This document shows positions 1-9,025 of a stretch of DNA of 64,000 nt, piece after piece; position 1 is the first letter of the stretch; each line of letters opens with the position of its first letter. The translations under genes and the position numbers were made by a program. This DNA is from CAZSDW01 sp964605705 (GTDB lineage Bacteria; Fidelibacterota; UBA2242). The notes beneath the pieces are model-generated. The model was given only the letters and a program-made list of their open reading frames with translations. It did not search any database and was not told where the DNA came from. The stretch is taken from positions 1 through 64,000 of the forward strand of contig CAZSDW010000015.1 in NCBI GenBank assembly GCA_964605705.1, written 5' to 3'.

Positions 1-1136
1 GGGATTTCGATGGCGACGGAACCTATGATTGGAACTCTACCGAAAATGGTAATACTGAAAATGAGTACACAGAAGGTGATAATTACACCATAGAACTGAA
101 GGTCTCAGATGATCAGGGTTTAGCAAATCGTCTTCTTTACAAAATCGCAGTTCTGGATTTCGGAATGGGTGCAGAATCACATAGCGACATGGTTATACTG
201 GATTGGGGTTGGGGCGAGTACCATACCGTTCTAATTCCTCCGATTGCACTGACGTTTTTAGACGAGGGAGATGAAATCCACATTTTTGATGAAGCGGGTA
301 TTTTAACCAATGCTTGTCCAATTGATGAAGGTGCTGATATCGGTCCAATCTCAATAAGCCATCAAGTCTATTCGCCGACCGATGAATTACCATATGTTTT
401 TGTCTGTTTTAGTAGTATTGATCTGTGTGATGATATAGGAGTCGTATCTCCTGGATATGTTATTGGCAATCCGATGTATTTCAAAATTCATGATGTGTCT
501 GCTGGTGTGTATTACGATATTATCCCCGAGACAATTGAGTCTGGATCAACAATATTCGGTGACACAGAAATAACAATTATTTCATCATTTATTGTACCAA
601 GCTCTAAAATATCTGTATCCAGCCAGACAAAACAGGAAAGTATTACTCTTGATCAGCAGAATGATGTAATGACCTTTAATATTTATCGGAACAGTCAATT
701 ATTGAAATCGAATCTTTCAAGTAAATTCTATCTGGATTTTGATATTTCTCGTAATACCGAATATATCTATGAGATATTTATTGTCGATGAAAATGGAATT
801 GAATTGATATCCAAATCTGATTCTGTCACAACCGATAACCTGGCTGTAAAATGGAAAAATAATATCATCCCGAAGGATTTTAGTTTATCACAAAATTATC
901 CAAATCCTTTTAATCCAGTAACTACTATTCGATACGGATTGCCAAAAAAAGAATATGTAAATCTAACTATTTATAATGCATTAGGTCAGAAAGTCCTTAC
1001 TCTGGTGAATGACACAAAACCTGCCGGTTTTCACCAGATTCAATGGAATGCATCGGGTGTAGGATCAGGCATCTACTTCTATATAATCCAGGCAGGCGAT
1101 TTTAAAGAAATAAAGAAGTGCCTGATTATTAAATAG
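1..1136 (+). CDS. C-terminal part of a secreted PKD-containing T9SS cargo protein (5' end outside window)
   Basis: The reading frame is already open at base 3 and stops with TAG at 1134-1136, so the gene begins upstream of the window. The first codons read DFDGDGTYDW, the usual end strand of a PKD or cadherin-like beta-sandwich repeat, followed by about 240 residues with no recognised domain. The last 85 residues are a type IX secretion sorting domain: NYPNPFNP followed by a short LP-x-x-E strand, an IYNALGQKV strand, and a Lys-rich end (KEIKKCLIIK). Such proteins are exported by Sec, cross the outer membrane through T9SS and are usually anchored on the surface. An internal ATG at 165 exists but coding clearly extends upstream of it. 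Substrate or function is unknown. Confidence 0.85.
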   Translation, partial: DFDGDGTYDWNSTENGNTENEYTEGDNYTIELKVSDDQGLANRLLYKIAVLDFGMGAESHSDMVILDWGWGEYHTVLIPPIALTFLDEGDEIHIFDEAGILTNACPIDEGADIGPISISHQVYSPTDELPYVFVCFSSIDLCDDIGVVSPGYVIGNPMYFKIHDVSAGVYYDIIPETIESGSTIFGDTEITIISSFIVPSSKISVSSQTKQESITLDQQNDVMTFNIYRNSQLLKSNLSSKFYLDFDISRNTEYIYEIFIVDENGIELISKSDSVTTDNLAVKWKNNIIPKDFSLSQNYPNPFNPVTTIRYGLPKKEYVNLTIYNALGQKVLTLVNDTKPAGFHQIQWNASGVGSGIYFYIIQAGDFKEIKKCLIIK

Positions 1137-1169
1137 TATCATATAACCACAGGAGGGATTTGATTCTCG

Positions 1170-1634
1170 TTGAGAATAAAAAAAATGAAAACATTTATCA
1201 TCTATGATTCCGTATTTGGAAATACTGAAAAAATTGCCCGGTCTATCGGTAATGCTTTTGAAGGCGATATCAATATATTCCGTAGCGAAGCAGTAAATCC
1301 TGCAGAACTTGAAGCAGTCGATCTCCTGATTATCGGCGCTCCAACCTACGGCGGTCAGCCGACTGAGCCGATTAAGAATTTTCTGAAATCGCTGTCGGAA
1401 TCAGCCATCAAGAGACACTATGTTGCAGCTTTCGATACCCGCTTAAAAACCAAACTGGTGAAAATATTCGGATACGCTGCAAATGGGATTGCCAAAAACC
1501 TGGAACAAATGGGCGCTAATCTCGTGCTGCCACCCGAAGGATTTTTGGTTAAAGGTAAAAAAGGTCCACTGCTTGACGGTGAGCTTGATCGTGCTTCCAC
1601 CTGGGCTAAAGAACTTATCCGAAAGATCAGTTAA
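1170..1634 (+). CDS. flavodoxin-like FMN protein
   Basis: A 154-residue single-domain flavodoxin. The phosphate-binding loop is near the N-terminus (IYDSVFGNTEKIA) and the second flavin loop region GAPTYGGQPTEPIKNF follows near residue 58. Flavodoxins carry electrons via non-covalently bound FMN in the cytoplasm; this sequence looks like the stress or menaquinone-type flavodoxin-domain proteins rather than a nitrogenase electron donor, but the partner cannot be read from the sequence. The start is uncertain: a strong AGGAGGG at 1151-1157 lies 12 bases before a TTG at 1170, while the more typical protein start MKTFIIYDS would use the ATG at 1185, too far (27 bases) from that site. I keep TTG 1170. 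Confidence 0.85.
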   Translation: MRIKKMKTFIIYDSVFGNTEKIARSIGNAFEGDINIFRSEAVNPAELEAVDLLIIGAPTYGGQPTEPIKNFLKSLSESAIKRHYVAAFDTRLKTKLVKIFGYAANGIAKNLEQMGANLVLPPEGFLVKGKKGPLLDGELDRASTWAKELIRKIS

Positions 1635-1774
1635 TAACTGAATAAATAAATTTTCTCTTTTATAAAAAACCTCTTAAAAACAGGAAGAGTCAGACGGAAT
1701 TCACTGTTGAATCATTTCCCCTGATATGCTAAACTACACACGATTATTTTGAACTGAAATCGAGAATTATTGAT

Positions 1775-2518
1775 ATGAATAAACTCATTCTTTTATTTTC
1801 CCTGCTTTTATTTCTGGCTGCCTGTATCCCGCAAGTGGCTCCCAAGACCAAACCTGATGAAGAATCCAGCGCCACTGAATGGTATTTAAAAGGAATGGCA
1901 ACCACCGATTTAAATGAGAAAATCGAATACCTGTCAAAAGCTTTGCAATCGAATGGTGATTTAACCGCCGCATACCTCGAACGTGGACGGGCATTTTTTA
2001 ATATTGCCCGGTATGACTCCGCCATAACTGATTTATCAATGTTTATTAAATCCAATCCTGAAGTTGGTGAAGCCTACCTGTTGCGTGGTAAAGCCTATGA
2101 AGCCACCCATTTTCTTAATGATGCACTGGCAGATTATTCCAAATCAATTGAGCAGAATCCTCATCCCCAGGCTTACCTGGATCGCGCAAATTTATATAAG
2201 GAACGCAAACGTTACACCAAGGCAATTCTCGATTATACTGAAGTCCTCAAAGAGATAAAAGACAATGCCGATATATATGTCGCCCGGGGAGTCTGTTATC
2301 AGAAACTGAATCAGACCAAAGCCGCGATTGGAGATTATCGCAGCGCAATTGCCCTGCGTCCCGACGATGCCGATCTGTATTACAATCTGGGATCCATTTA
2401 CTGGGTAATGGGACAGTGGCAGGACGTCGTGGACATCTGGGAAAAATGTCTGGAACTCGATCCCAATCACTCACGAGTCAAACAGTACCTCCCAACTGCA
2501 AAGAAAAAAATCAACTGA
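1775..2518 (+). CDS. TPR-repeat lipoprotein
   Basis: A 247-residue protein with a lipoprotein signal peptide (LFLAAC, acylated Cys at about residue 17) followed by roughly six tetratricopeptide repeats. The repeats are visible from the recurring pattern A-Y-L-x-R-G-x-A and D-A-x-x-D-Y, with an acidic or Pro-Asp turn between helices (for example DDADLYYNLGSIYW near the end). TPR lipoproteins of this kind act as scaffolds at the outer membrane; some help assemble type IV pilus secretins (PilF/PilW). A pilus operon lies 4 kb downstream, which makes that role possible, but they are separated by three other genes and the link is inference. The start ATG at 1775 is the only one that gives the signal peptide. 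Confidence 0.85.
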   Translation: MNKLILLFSLLLFLAACIPQVAPKTKPDEESSATEWYLKGMATTDLNEKIEYLSKALQSNGDLTAAYLERGRAFFNIARYDSAITDLSMFIKSNPEVGEAYLLRGKAYEATHFLNDALADYSKSIEQNPHPQAYLDRANLYKERKRYTKAILDYTEVLKEIKDNADIYVARGVCYQKLNQTKAAIGDYRSAIALRPDDADLYYNLGSIYWVMGQWQDVVDIWEKCLELDPNHSRVKQYLPTAKKKIN

Positions 2519-2608
2519 TTTAATCCCTTACTATTTTTTATAAATCATTCACTTTTAATTCAAAATTAAATATATTCTTAGGTAATAATTTTTTTTCGGA
2601 GCCCGATT

Positions 2609-3706
2609 GTGCCAGAATTTATCAATCCCCATGACAGTTCGCTGTTAATCAGTCGCCAGATCAAACGCCCGGAAGATATCCGCGGACCTTTCTTTCGCGA
2701 TCAGACAGCCATTATCCACTCCCTCGCCTTTCGTCGGCTTAAACATAAAACCCAGGTGTTTTTCTCACCGGAAAACGATCATATCTGCACGCGAATCGAG
2801 CATTCGCTGCATGTGGCATCAATTTCGGCAACAATATGTAAAGCATTAGGGCTGGATGCCGAAATTGCCCATGCCATTGGTCTGGGGCACGATCTTGGAC
2901 ATGCGCCCTTCGGTCACGCCGGTGAGATTGCCCTGAACAAACTGTTCAAAGATCCTTTTATTCATGAAATTCATAGCCTGCGGGTCGCTGACAGACTGGA
3001 GAATTACGGCAAGGGTCTGAACCTGACATTTGCGGTCCGTGACGGAATCGTTTCGCACTGTGGCGAAGTCGATGAACAATCTGTGACAATCGCCCCGGAA
3101 CCGAACAATTTGAACATTGTTTCAAAACTTCCGACGTCACCCAGCACCTGGGAAGCAGCCACGGTTCGTATCAGCGATTCGATTGCCTATCTGGGACGAG
3201 ACCTGGAAGATGCCATTAAGGCAAATCTGATCAGCCGGGATGATATTCCCGAAAATATCAGCAAACACCTCGGAACCCGGAACAGCGACATTATCAGCAA
3301 ACTGGTTTTTGATGCCATCGACTGGTCATCGGCAAATGGCAAAATCGGTTTTTCAGCGAAAATGTTCAAAATGATTAAAGAATTCAAGCAGTTCAGCCGA
3401 AAATATATATACCAGAATCCCAAATTGGATTACTGGAATGATTACTCAATGACAGTTCTAAAGGCAATCCATCAGTATCTCGAACAGCTCTTTGATCAAT
3501 ACGGAACCGATTTTAAAGCCTATGCCTGCAGTAAAATCGCTCTGGATAACAAATTTGGTAAATACATTCAATCACTGCAAAATGTTTACGAAGACAGTGG
3601 TTATAATAAAGACCTGATCCTGAAAGATTATATCGCGGGCATGACCGATAACTATGCCCTGCACTGTTTTGAAAATATCCTTACCGCGGGGACGACCGGT
3701 CTCTGA
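2609..3706 (+). CDS. dgt: deoxyguanosinetriphosphate triphosphohydrolase-like protein (HD domain)
   Basis: A 365-residue HD-superfamily enzyme that cleaves dNTPs to deoxynucleoside and triphosphate, acting in the cytoplasm on nucleotide pools. The family signature is clear: FRRLKHKTQV, then RIEHSLHVA supplying the first metal His, and GLGHDLGHAPFGHAGE supplying the HD pair and following His residues. The length fits the short bacterial dGTPase-like group, not the 500-residue E. coli Dgt. Translation starts at GTG 2609, with CGGAGC seven bases upstream; no ATG lies in frame nearby. The C-terminal residues (DNYALHCFENI) also match this family. It stands alone, ahead of the kinase gene. Confidence 0.92.
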   Translation: MPEFINPHDSSLLISRQIKRPEDIRGPFFRDQTAIIHSLAFRRLKHKTQVFFSPENDHICTRIEHSLHVASISATICKALGLDAEIAHAIGLGHDLGHAPFGHAGEIALNKLFKDPFIHEIHSLRVADRLENYGKGLNLTFAVRDGIVSHCGEVDEQSVTIAPEPNNLNIVSKLPTSPSTWEAATVRISDSIAYLGRDLEDAIKANLISRDDIPENISKHLGTRNSDIISKLVFDAIDWSSANGKIGFSAKMFKMIKEFKQFSRKYIYQNPKLDYWNDYSMTVLKAIHQYLEQLFDQYGTDFKAYACSKIALDNKFGKYIQSLQNVYEDSGYNKDLILKDYIAGMTDNYALHCFENILTAGTTGL

Positions 3707-3731
3707 TTAGTTATTAATTTATTCAGGTGTA

Positions 3732-4466
3732 ATGACTATGGTTGATATCAAATCTTCAGAAAATCTCGAAATAATCGGTAAAGATCTGCTGCATTTCCGG
3801 CTCTTGTCGTTTCTCCAATCGCTGGCAGGTTTCGTTCATAATGTCAGTAATCCGCTGACCATCATCAGCACCAAGGCACAGTTACTGAAAATGAAAATGC
3901 CTCAGAACAATGATTATTCAAAGATAGTCGATCAATGTAAGACCATTGAATCAATGCTGAACAACATTATCTTGGTCAGTCAGAATATTTTGGATAAAGA
4001 AATCGACTTTTTTGATGTAAATACCATGCTCAAAAATGAATTTGAATATTTCAATACAGACGCATTTTTTAAGCATAATATCAAGAAAGAATTTGAATGG
4101 AGTTCTGAATTATCGCGAATTAAATTTTCATATTTCGATGTTTCCACACTCCTATTTTTTATCATGCAGATTCTGTTGCCCCGGCTGCAAAATTCCCCCG
4201 AGAAGCTGATTAAAATTAAAACTGATGGGACTGACACTACCGTATTTGTCGATATCACTGCAAGTTGTAAACTATTCAGCGATCCAATAATAAAAGCGAT
4301 TGTGACCTCAGAACCACCGCTGATAGAGGATCTTGACGAACCGGAGCAAAATCTTTCAAATGCCCTTAAAATCGCCAAAACTTCCGGGATTACTTTAGAT
4401 ATAAAATCCGAACAGGAACGCTGCACTTTTCTTATCTCAATTCCAAGCACAGAGCAATCCATATAA
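3732..4466 (+). CDS. PilS-position histidine kinase-like protein with degenerate ATPase domain
   Basis: A 244-residue soluble protein with a recognisable dimerisation and phosphoacceptor helix (HNVSNPLTIISTKAQLLKM, His at about residue 36), followed by a second helix. What follows should be a GHKL ATPase domain, but the expected N-box (H-x-x-x-N-L-x-x-N-A), the D-x-G-x-G box and the G-x-G-L-G-L box are not visible. There is no membrane segment or PAS sensor. Its stop codon overlaps the ATG of the sigma-54 activator (TAATG), so the two are translated as a pair. By position it is the partner kinase of the pilus regulator. It may be a phosphotransfer protein or pseudokinase, or simply too divergent to read by eye. 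A second possible ATG lies at 3738. Confidence 0.72.
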   Translation: MTMVDIKSSENLEIIGKDLLHFRLLSFLQSLAGFVHNVSNPLTIISTKAQLLKMKMPQNNDYSKIVDQCKTIESMLNNIILVSQNILDKEIDFFDVNTMLKNEFEYFNTDAFFKHNIKKEFEWSSELSRIKFSYFDVSTLLFFIMQILLPRLQNSPEKLIKIKTDGTDTTVFVDITASCKLFSDPIIKAIVTSEPPLIEDLDEPEQNLSNALKIAKTSGITLDIKSEQERCTFLISIPSTEQSI

Positions 4467-5833
4467 TGCCCGCACCAAAATTACTCATCATCGATGATGA
4501 ACCTTATATCTGTGAGGTTCTGGTAGAAATACTAAATGAAGACAATTATGAGATCGACTCCGCATACAGCGCTCAAGAGGCATTGGACAAATTCAGTAGC
4601 GGCTCCTATGATTTGGTCCTGCTGGATATTGGAATGCCGGTCATGAGCGGAATTGAAGTCCTGAAGAATCTGCTTAAGCTTGATCCGACAATCACAGTCA
4701 TTATGGCAACTGCCCAACGCGATACTCAGACCGTTGTTGAAGCCATTAAAATTGGGGCTGAAGATTATATCCTGAAACCCTTTAATGACATTAATTTAAT
4801 TAAAACAGCAGTCCGGAAAGCGTTGAAACTAAAAGCCGTCAAAGATGAAAACCGCTATCTGAAAATTCAGCTGAAAAAGGAATTAAAACCTCATTCCATC
4901 ATTGGTAATTCAATCCAGGTACAGGAACTGCTGAAAATGGTTAAAAAGATCGCCCCGCTCAATACTTCTGTATTAATTACAGGCGAAACCGGAACCGGTA
5001 AAGAATTGGTCGCCCGGGCGATTCACCAGTTCAGCCCTCGGTCAGAAAAAAAATTCATCAGTATAAATTGCGGTGGCATACCGGAAACCTTGCTGGAATC
5101 AACACTTTTCGGATATGAAAAGGGTGCTTTTACCGGTGCCTATAAACAGACCAAGGGCGTTTTTGAAGACGCCGGCGGCGGAACGCTTTTTCTGGATGAA
5201 ATCGCTGAAACCAGCCCGGCATTGCAGGTCCGCTTCCTGCGGGTACTCCAGGAGAAAAACTTCCAGCGCGTCGGTGGTACTGAAAACATCCAGACCGATG
5301 TCAGGATCGTATCCGCAACTAACCGTAATCTCCAGCAATCTGTGAAAGCCGGAGAATTTCGGGAAGACCTTTTTTACCGGCTTAATGTCATAACCCTGAA
5401 TGTTCCTCCACTGAAAGAACGCCGGGATGATATTCCCCTGCTGGTGAAATACTTTATTGAAAAATATACTTCGATCCACAATAAAACTATCACTGGAACC
5501 GAAAAAGCCGTCATGCAAACATTCGGCGATTACAACTGGCCCGGCAATATCCGCGAACTGGAAAATGTCATTGAACGAGCCGTTGCTCTGGCTGAACATG
5601 ATCAATTATCATTGGTCGATCTTCCAAATACAATTCTTTCAGACACATACAATTACCTTGAGCATGGTCCTTATACACTTTTCTCCGAAGCGAAGGAGCA
5701 TTTCGAGAAAGATTTCCTGCTGGCAGCTTTAAAACGGAACGATTGGAATATTTCCAGGGCTGCCCGTGAGATCAAGCTGCCCCGCCAGAACTTTTACCAG
5801 AAAATGAACAAGTACAATATCTCCCGTCATTAA
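4466..5833 (+). CDS. NtrC/PilR-family sigma-54-dependent response regulator
   Basis: A 455-residue activator in three parts. Residues 1-120 are a receiver domain with acidic pocket LLIIDDEP and phospho-acceptor Asp in LVLLDIGMP. Residues about 140-380 are an AAA+ ATPase with Walker A GETGTGKE, the sigma-54 contact loop GAFTGA (near residue 220) and Walker B GGGTLFLDE. The C-terminus is a Fis-type helix-turn-helix (NISRAAREIKLPRQNFYQKM). Such proteins bind upstream enhancer sites and use ATP to open sigma-54 promoters. A sigma-54-like promoter and repeated CTGTCAT sites lie directly downstream, before pilB, so this is very probably the pilus regulator (a PilR equivalent). It is co-translated with the kinase-like gene before it. 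Confidence 0.93.
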   Translation: MPAPKLLIIDDEPYICEVLVEILNEDNYEIDSAYSAQEALDKFSSGSYDLVLLDIGMPVMSGIEVLKNLLKLDPTITVIMATAQRDTQTVVEAIKIGAEDYILKPFNDINLIKTAVRKALKLKAVKDENRYLKIQLKKELKPHSIIGNSIQVQELLKMVKKIAPLNTSVLITGETGTGKELVARAIHQFSPRSEKKFISINCGGIPETLLESTLFGYEKGAFTGAYKQTKGVFEDAGGGTLFLDEIAETSPALQVRFLRVLQEKNFQRVGGTENIQTDVRIVSATNRNLQQSVKAGEFREDLFYRLNVITLNVPPLKERRDDIPLLVKYFIEKYTSIHNKTITGTEKAVMQTFGDYNWPGNIRELENVIERAVALAEHDQLSLVDLPNTILSDTYNYLEHGPYTLFSEAKEHFEKDFLLAALKRNDWNISRAAREIKLPRQNFYQKMNKYNISRH

Positions 5834-5918
5834 CTGTCATAATTATATTACATATATTTCGCTATCATCCCCGATATAAACTGTCATATATTTTTTCATG
5901 GTATTTACAATCTGTCAT
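5834..5918 (+). promoter_or_regulatory. three CTGTCAT repeats, candidate enhancer sites for the NtrC-type activator
   Basis: The 7-mer CTGTCAT occurs three times on the same strand at 5834-5840, 5881-5887 and 5912-5918. A related GTGAC (5925-5929) and CTGACAT (about 5939-5945) follow. They sit about 80 to 160 bases upstream of the sigma-54-like promoter, the usual range for enhancer-binding sites. From memory, PilR of Pseudomonas aeruginosa recognises repeated sites with a C/G-TGTC core, which these match. Binding is inferred. Confidence 0.5.
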
Positions 5919-5995
5919 TTATATGTGACGCTTACTCTTCTGACATTAAAACTTAATCTTATATAAACAACATAATTATAATCACTTACAGCTTT

Positions 5996-6010
5996 TGGCA
6001 CAGCCTTTGG
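5996..6010 (+). promoter_or_regulatory. sigma-54 (-24/-12) promoter of the pilus operon
   Basis: The sequence TGGCACAGCCTTTGG matches the sigma-54 consensus TGGCAC-R-N4-TTGC at all key positions except the last base of the -12 box (TTGG instead of TTGC). The -24 and -12 elements have the correct spacing. Transcription would begin near 6022, about 25 bases before the pilB ATG. It lies between the gene of a sigma-54 activator and the pilus operon, as in known PilR systems. Confidence 0.65.
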
Positions 6011-6047
6011 GATTAGAGATACCTGAAATTGAATTACGTGGAAGGCA

Positions 6048-7637
6048 ATGCAAGAATCTACTATTACTAAAGACAAATCTAGCCCCGAACCCATTCAACA
6101 ACGCATCCAGTCGTTTGTCCTGCTGAATCGTATTCCAAAAACTGATCTGAAAAACCTGGGCTTTATTGATCCGGCGGTCGTGACCCTTATACCGGAAGAG
6201 ATTGCCCAATATTTCCACGTTATTGCGTTTGCTCAGAAAAACAATGTCCTTTCCGTTGCCATGGCAAATCCTTTTGATCCGATTGCTCTTGATGTCATTC
6301 AGAAAAGAACCGGATTTAAAATTGACGTCAGCTATGCAAACACTGAAAGTATCGATGCCGAAATAAACAAATTTTATTCGCAAAAAGTAAATCTCGAAGA
6401 AAGCATGAAAGAACTTGTCGATTTCGAGGTTGAAGAGGAACAGGAAGAGAACAATGAAGAACAGCTGCGGATTCAGGCAGAAGACGCACCGGCAATAAAA
6501 TTTGTCAATCTGTTATTGCTGCAAGCAACCCAGGATCGTGCCAGCGATGTCCACATTGAACCTCAGGAAAAAGAGGTCAAAGTACGTCTTCGGGTCGATG
6601 GAATTTTACGCGAAATCTCACCCCCTCCGAAGCGGATGCAGTCCGGCATCATTTCTCGTATTAAAATCCTGGGGGGGTTGGACATCGCCGAAAGACGAGT
6701 TCCACAGGATGGCAGGACAAAAATAAAAATTCTGGGGCGCCAGATTGATATTCGTATTTCATCGTTGCCAACGATTTATGGTGAAAAGATCGTGCTGAGA
6801 ATCTTGGATAAAGGCAGTATTTCATTGAATATTGATGACATTGGTTTTGAAAAAAACCTGATGACGGAATTTAAGAATGTACTTTCTCTGGCTCATGGAA
6901 TGGTTCTGGTTACAGGTCCAACCGGTTCAGGAAAAACCACCACTCTCTATTCAGCGCTCAACTATGTGAATTCTCCTCAGAAAAATATCATCACTGTTGA
7001 AGATCCGGTTGAATATCGTTTAAAAGGCATCAATCAGATTCAAGCCCGCCCGCAGGTGGGATTGACGTTCGCAGCCGGATTGCGATCGATATTAAGACAG
7101 GATCCGGACATTGTCATGGTTGGTGAAATCCGTGATCGGGAAACGGCAGAAATTGCTATCAAAGCGTCATTGACCGGTCACCTGGTACTATCAACTCTCC
7201 ATACCAACGATGCCGTATCGACCGTCATCCGCTTAATCAATATGGGTATCGATAAATACCTGATCTGTTCGGCTCTTTCCCTGATCATCGCCCAGCGCCT
7301 GACCCGCCGAATCTGTCTGCATTGCAAGACAAAATACACCCCCGACGAAGAAACCATGCTGCGGTTACGTGCACTTCAAATTGATACCACAGATTTCGAC
7401 TTTTATAAAGGAAATGGCTGTGATCATTGTGGTAGCACCGGATTCTGGGGGCGTATGGCAATTTATGAATTTTTCTTCATTAACTCTGAAATCAAAGAAA
7501 TGATCATCAATAATGCTTCCGAAGAACTCATCCGGAAACGCGGTATGGAACTTGGCATGGAATCTCTCCTTTCGCATGGTATGAAAAAGGTTAAAGAGGG
7601 ACGAACGACTATCGACGAAGTTTTGAGGATTGTCTAA
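6048..7637 (+). CDS. pilB: type IV pilus assembly ATPase PilB
   Basis: A 529-residue cytoplasmic hexameric ATPase that powers pilus extension. An MshEN-type N-terminal domain (about residues 30-120) is followed by an acidic linker, then the GspE core. The core shows Walker A GPTGSGKTTT (about residue 288), Asp box and Walker B region DPDIVMVGEIRDRETAE, His box TLHTNDA, and the zinc-binding CxxC pair CLHC and CDHC characteristic of PilB/GspE. The N-terminal domain is shorter than in many PilB. It overlaps pilC by one base (TAATG). It is the first gene after the sigma-54 promoter. PilT-type retraction ATPases lack the zinc motif, so that reading is excluded. Confidence 0.95.
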   Translation: MQESTITKDKSSPEPIQQRIQSFVLLNRIPKTDLKNLGFIDPAVVTLIPEEIAQYFHVIAFAQKNNVLSVAMANPFDPIALDVIQKRTGFKIDVSYANTESIDAEINKFYSQKVNLEESMKELVDFEVEEEQEENNEEQLRIQAEDAPAIKFVNLLLLQATQDRASDVHIEPQEKEVKVRLRVDGILREISPPPKRMQSGIISRIKILGGLDIAERRVPQDGRTKIKILGRQIDIRISSLPTIYGEKIVLRILDKGSISLNIDDIGFEKNLMTEFKNVLSLAHGMVLVTGPTGSGKTTTLYSALNYVNSPQKNIITVEDPVEYRLKGINQIQARPQVGLTFAAGLRSILRQDPDIVMVGEIRDRETAEIAIKASLTGHLVLSTLHTNDAVSTVIRLINMGIDKYLICSALSLIIAQRLTRRICLHCKTKYTPDEETMLRLRALQIDTTDFDFYKGNGCDHCGSTGFWGRMAIYEFFFINSEIKEMIINNASEELIRKRGMELGMESLLSHGMKKVKEGRTTIDEVLRIV

Positions 7638-8866
7638 TGCCTAATTTTAATTACACTGCACTAAACGCAAACGGTCAAAAAACAAAGGGAATCCTTTCTG
7701 CCTCATCTGCGAACCAATTAGCAATGCAACTCCAAAAAAAATCCATGACTCTCATATCTGCTAAAGAATTAAACGTAAAATCCAAAGAACCTTCAACAGA
7801 ACACAATTCGTTTTTCACATTCCAGAAGCCAATCGATTCCGAAGACCTGGTCGTCTTCTTCCGACAGTTATCGACGATGGTAGGTGCCGGTGTACAGCTG
7901 GTTGACAGCCTCGAAATATTACAGGATCAGAGTGAAAAACCGACGTTCCGAAAAGTCGTTGCCAGTTTACGCAGTGACATTGAAAGCGGTGAAAATTTTT
8001 CTGAGGCACTATCCAAACATCCTGCCGTATTTTCAATCCTTGCGATATCTATGGTCAAGGCGGCTGAGATCGGCGGAAACCTTGCCGGTATTCTCAACCA
8101 GTTAGCCACCTATGTTGAAGATAAGGATAAAATTGATAAAAAGATTAAAGCCGCTATTTCCTATCCGAAATTTATTTCGATCTTTTTCCTGCTGGTCGTA
8201 TCAGCAGTAGTATTCGGACTGGTACCGAAATTTCAGGATATTTTTACCAGTTTTGGCGCTGAACTTCCCGGTCCGACACTCGTCATTATTGCGATCAGTA
8301 ATTTTGCCAAAAAGAATATTCTAATCGAAATCGGTGTGATTATTGCCCTGATTTTTGGTTTTAAGATTCTTAAGAAAAATCCGGACGGTCGCAGATTCCT
8401 TGATCAGGCGATATTTCAAATACCTGTTTTCGGGGCAATGATCAAAAAATCCATCATCGCCCGTTTCAGTAAGACCCTGGGCACTCTCACAAAAAATAAT
8501 GTCCCATTGGTTGATTCACTCGGACTCGCCGCTGAGACTTCCAATAATGTGATTATCATAGAAACCGTCAAAGCCGTCAAAGATGGAATTTCAGGCGGTC
8601 TATCGCTGGGAAAAGCCCTGCAACAGCAGCTGGTATTTCCGCTCATGATGGTCAAAATGATTGCCGTGGGCGAGGAATCGGGTTCCCTGGAATTAATGCT
8701 TGAAAAAGTTGCTGAATTTTATGATCGGCAATTTAACGCCACCATCGATTCAATATCGACAATCATCGAACCGATCCTGATGATCGGATTGGGTGTGCTG
8801 GCACTGGTGGTGGTGATTGCCCTTTATCTCCCAATTTTCCAAATGACAGGAGCCATTCATGGCTAG
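7637..8866 (+). CDS. pilC: type IV pilus inner-membrane platform protein PilC
   Basis: A 409-residue member of the GspF/PilC family. It starts with the small MPNFNYTALNANGQKTKGI module that precedes the first of two repeated T2SSF helical domains (about residues 70-190 and 275-400). Each domain is followed by strongly hydrophobic segments, giving three membrane helices. Conserved pieces include FFRQLSTMVGAGVQL and the C-terminal IEPILMIGLGVL. PilC couples PilB ATP hydrolysis to pilin insertion. It is translationally coupled to pilB, and the stop TAG lies 46 bases before the pilin start codon. Confidence 0.95.
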   Translation: MPNFNYTALNANGQKTKGILSASSANQLAMQLQKKSMTLISAKELNVKSKEPSTEHNSFFTFQKPIDSEDLVVFFRQLSTMVGAGVQLVDSLEILQDQSEKPTFRKVVASLRSDIESGENFSEALSKHPAVFSILAISMVKAAEIGGNLAGILNQLATYVEDKDKIDKKIKAAISYPKFISIFFLLVVSAVVFGLVPKFQDIFTSFGAELPGPTLVIIAISNFAKKNILIEIGVIIALIFGFKILKKNPDGRRFLDQAIFQIPVFGAMIKKSIIARFSKTLGTLTKNNVPLVDSLGLAAETSNNVIIIETVKAVKDGISGGLSLGKALQQQLVFPLMMVKMIAVGEESGSLELMLEKVAEFYDRQFNATIDSISTIIEPILMIGLGVLALVVVIALYLPIFQMTGAIHG

Positions 8867-8912
8867 TAATTATAAGGCACGTTCTATTAAAAATCCAAAA
8901 GGAGGAAATGTT

Positions 8913-9025
8913 ATGAAAACGTTAAGAAATGAATCGGGTTTCACACTGGTTGAATTGATGATTGTCATCGTTATTGTTGGAATTCTTGCCGCCGTGGCGG
9001 TTCCAATATATCAGTCAAACATCAA
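8913..9025 (+). CDS. pilA: type IV prepilin, 5' fragment cut by assembly gap
   Basis: Only the first 37 codons are present before the run of N. The start ATG 8913 has a perfect AAGGAGGA seven bases upstream, better than the in-frame ATG at 8859 inside the end of pilC. The protein reads a short basic leader ending in Gly, then FTLVELMIVIVIVGILAAVA with the invariant Glu5: a class III signal peptide cut by PilD. The strong ribosome-binding site and position suggest the major pilin, but the globular domain is missing. The 3' end is lost in the gap. Confidence 0.85.
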
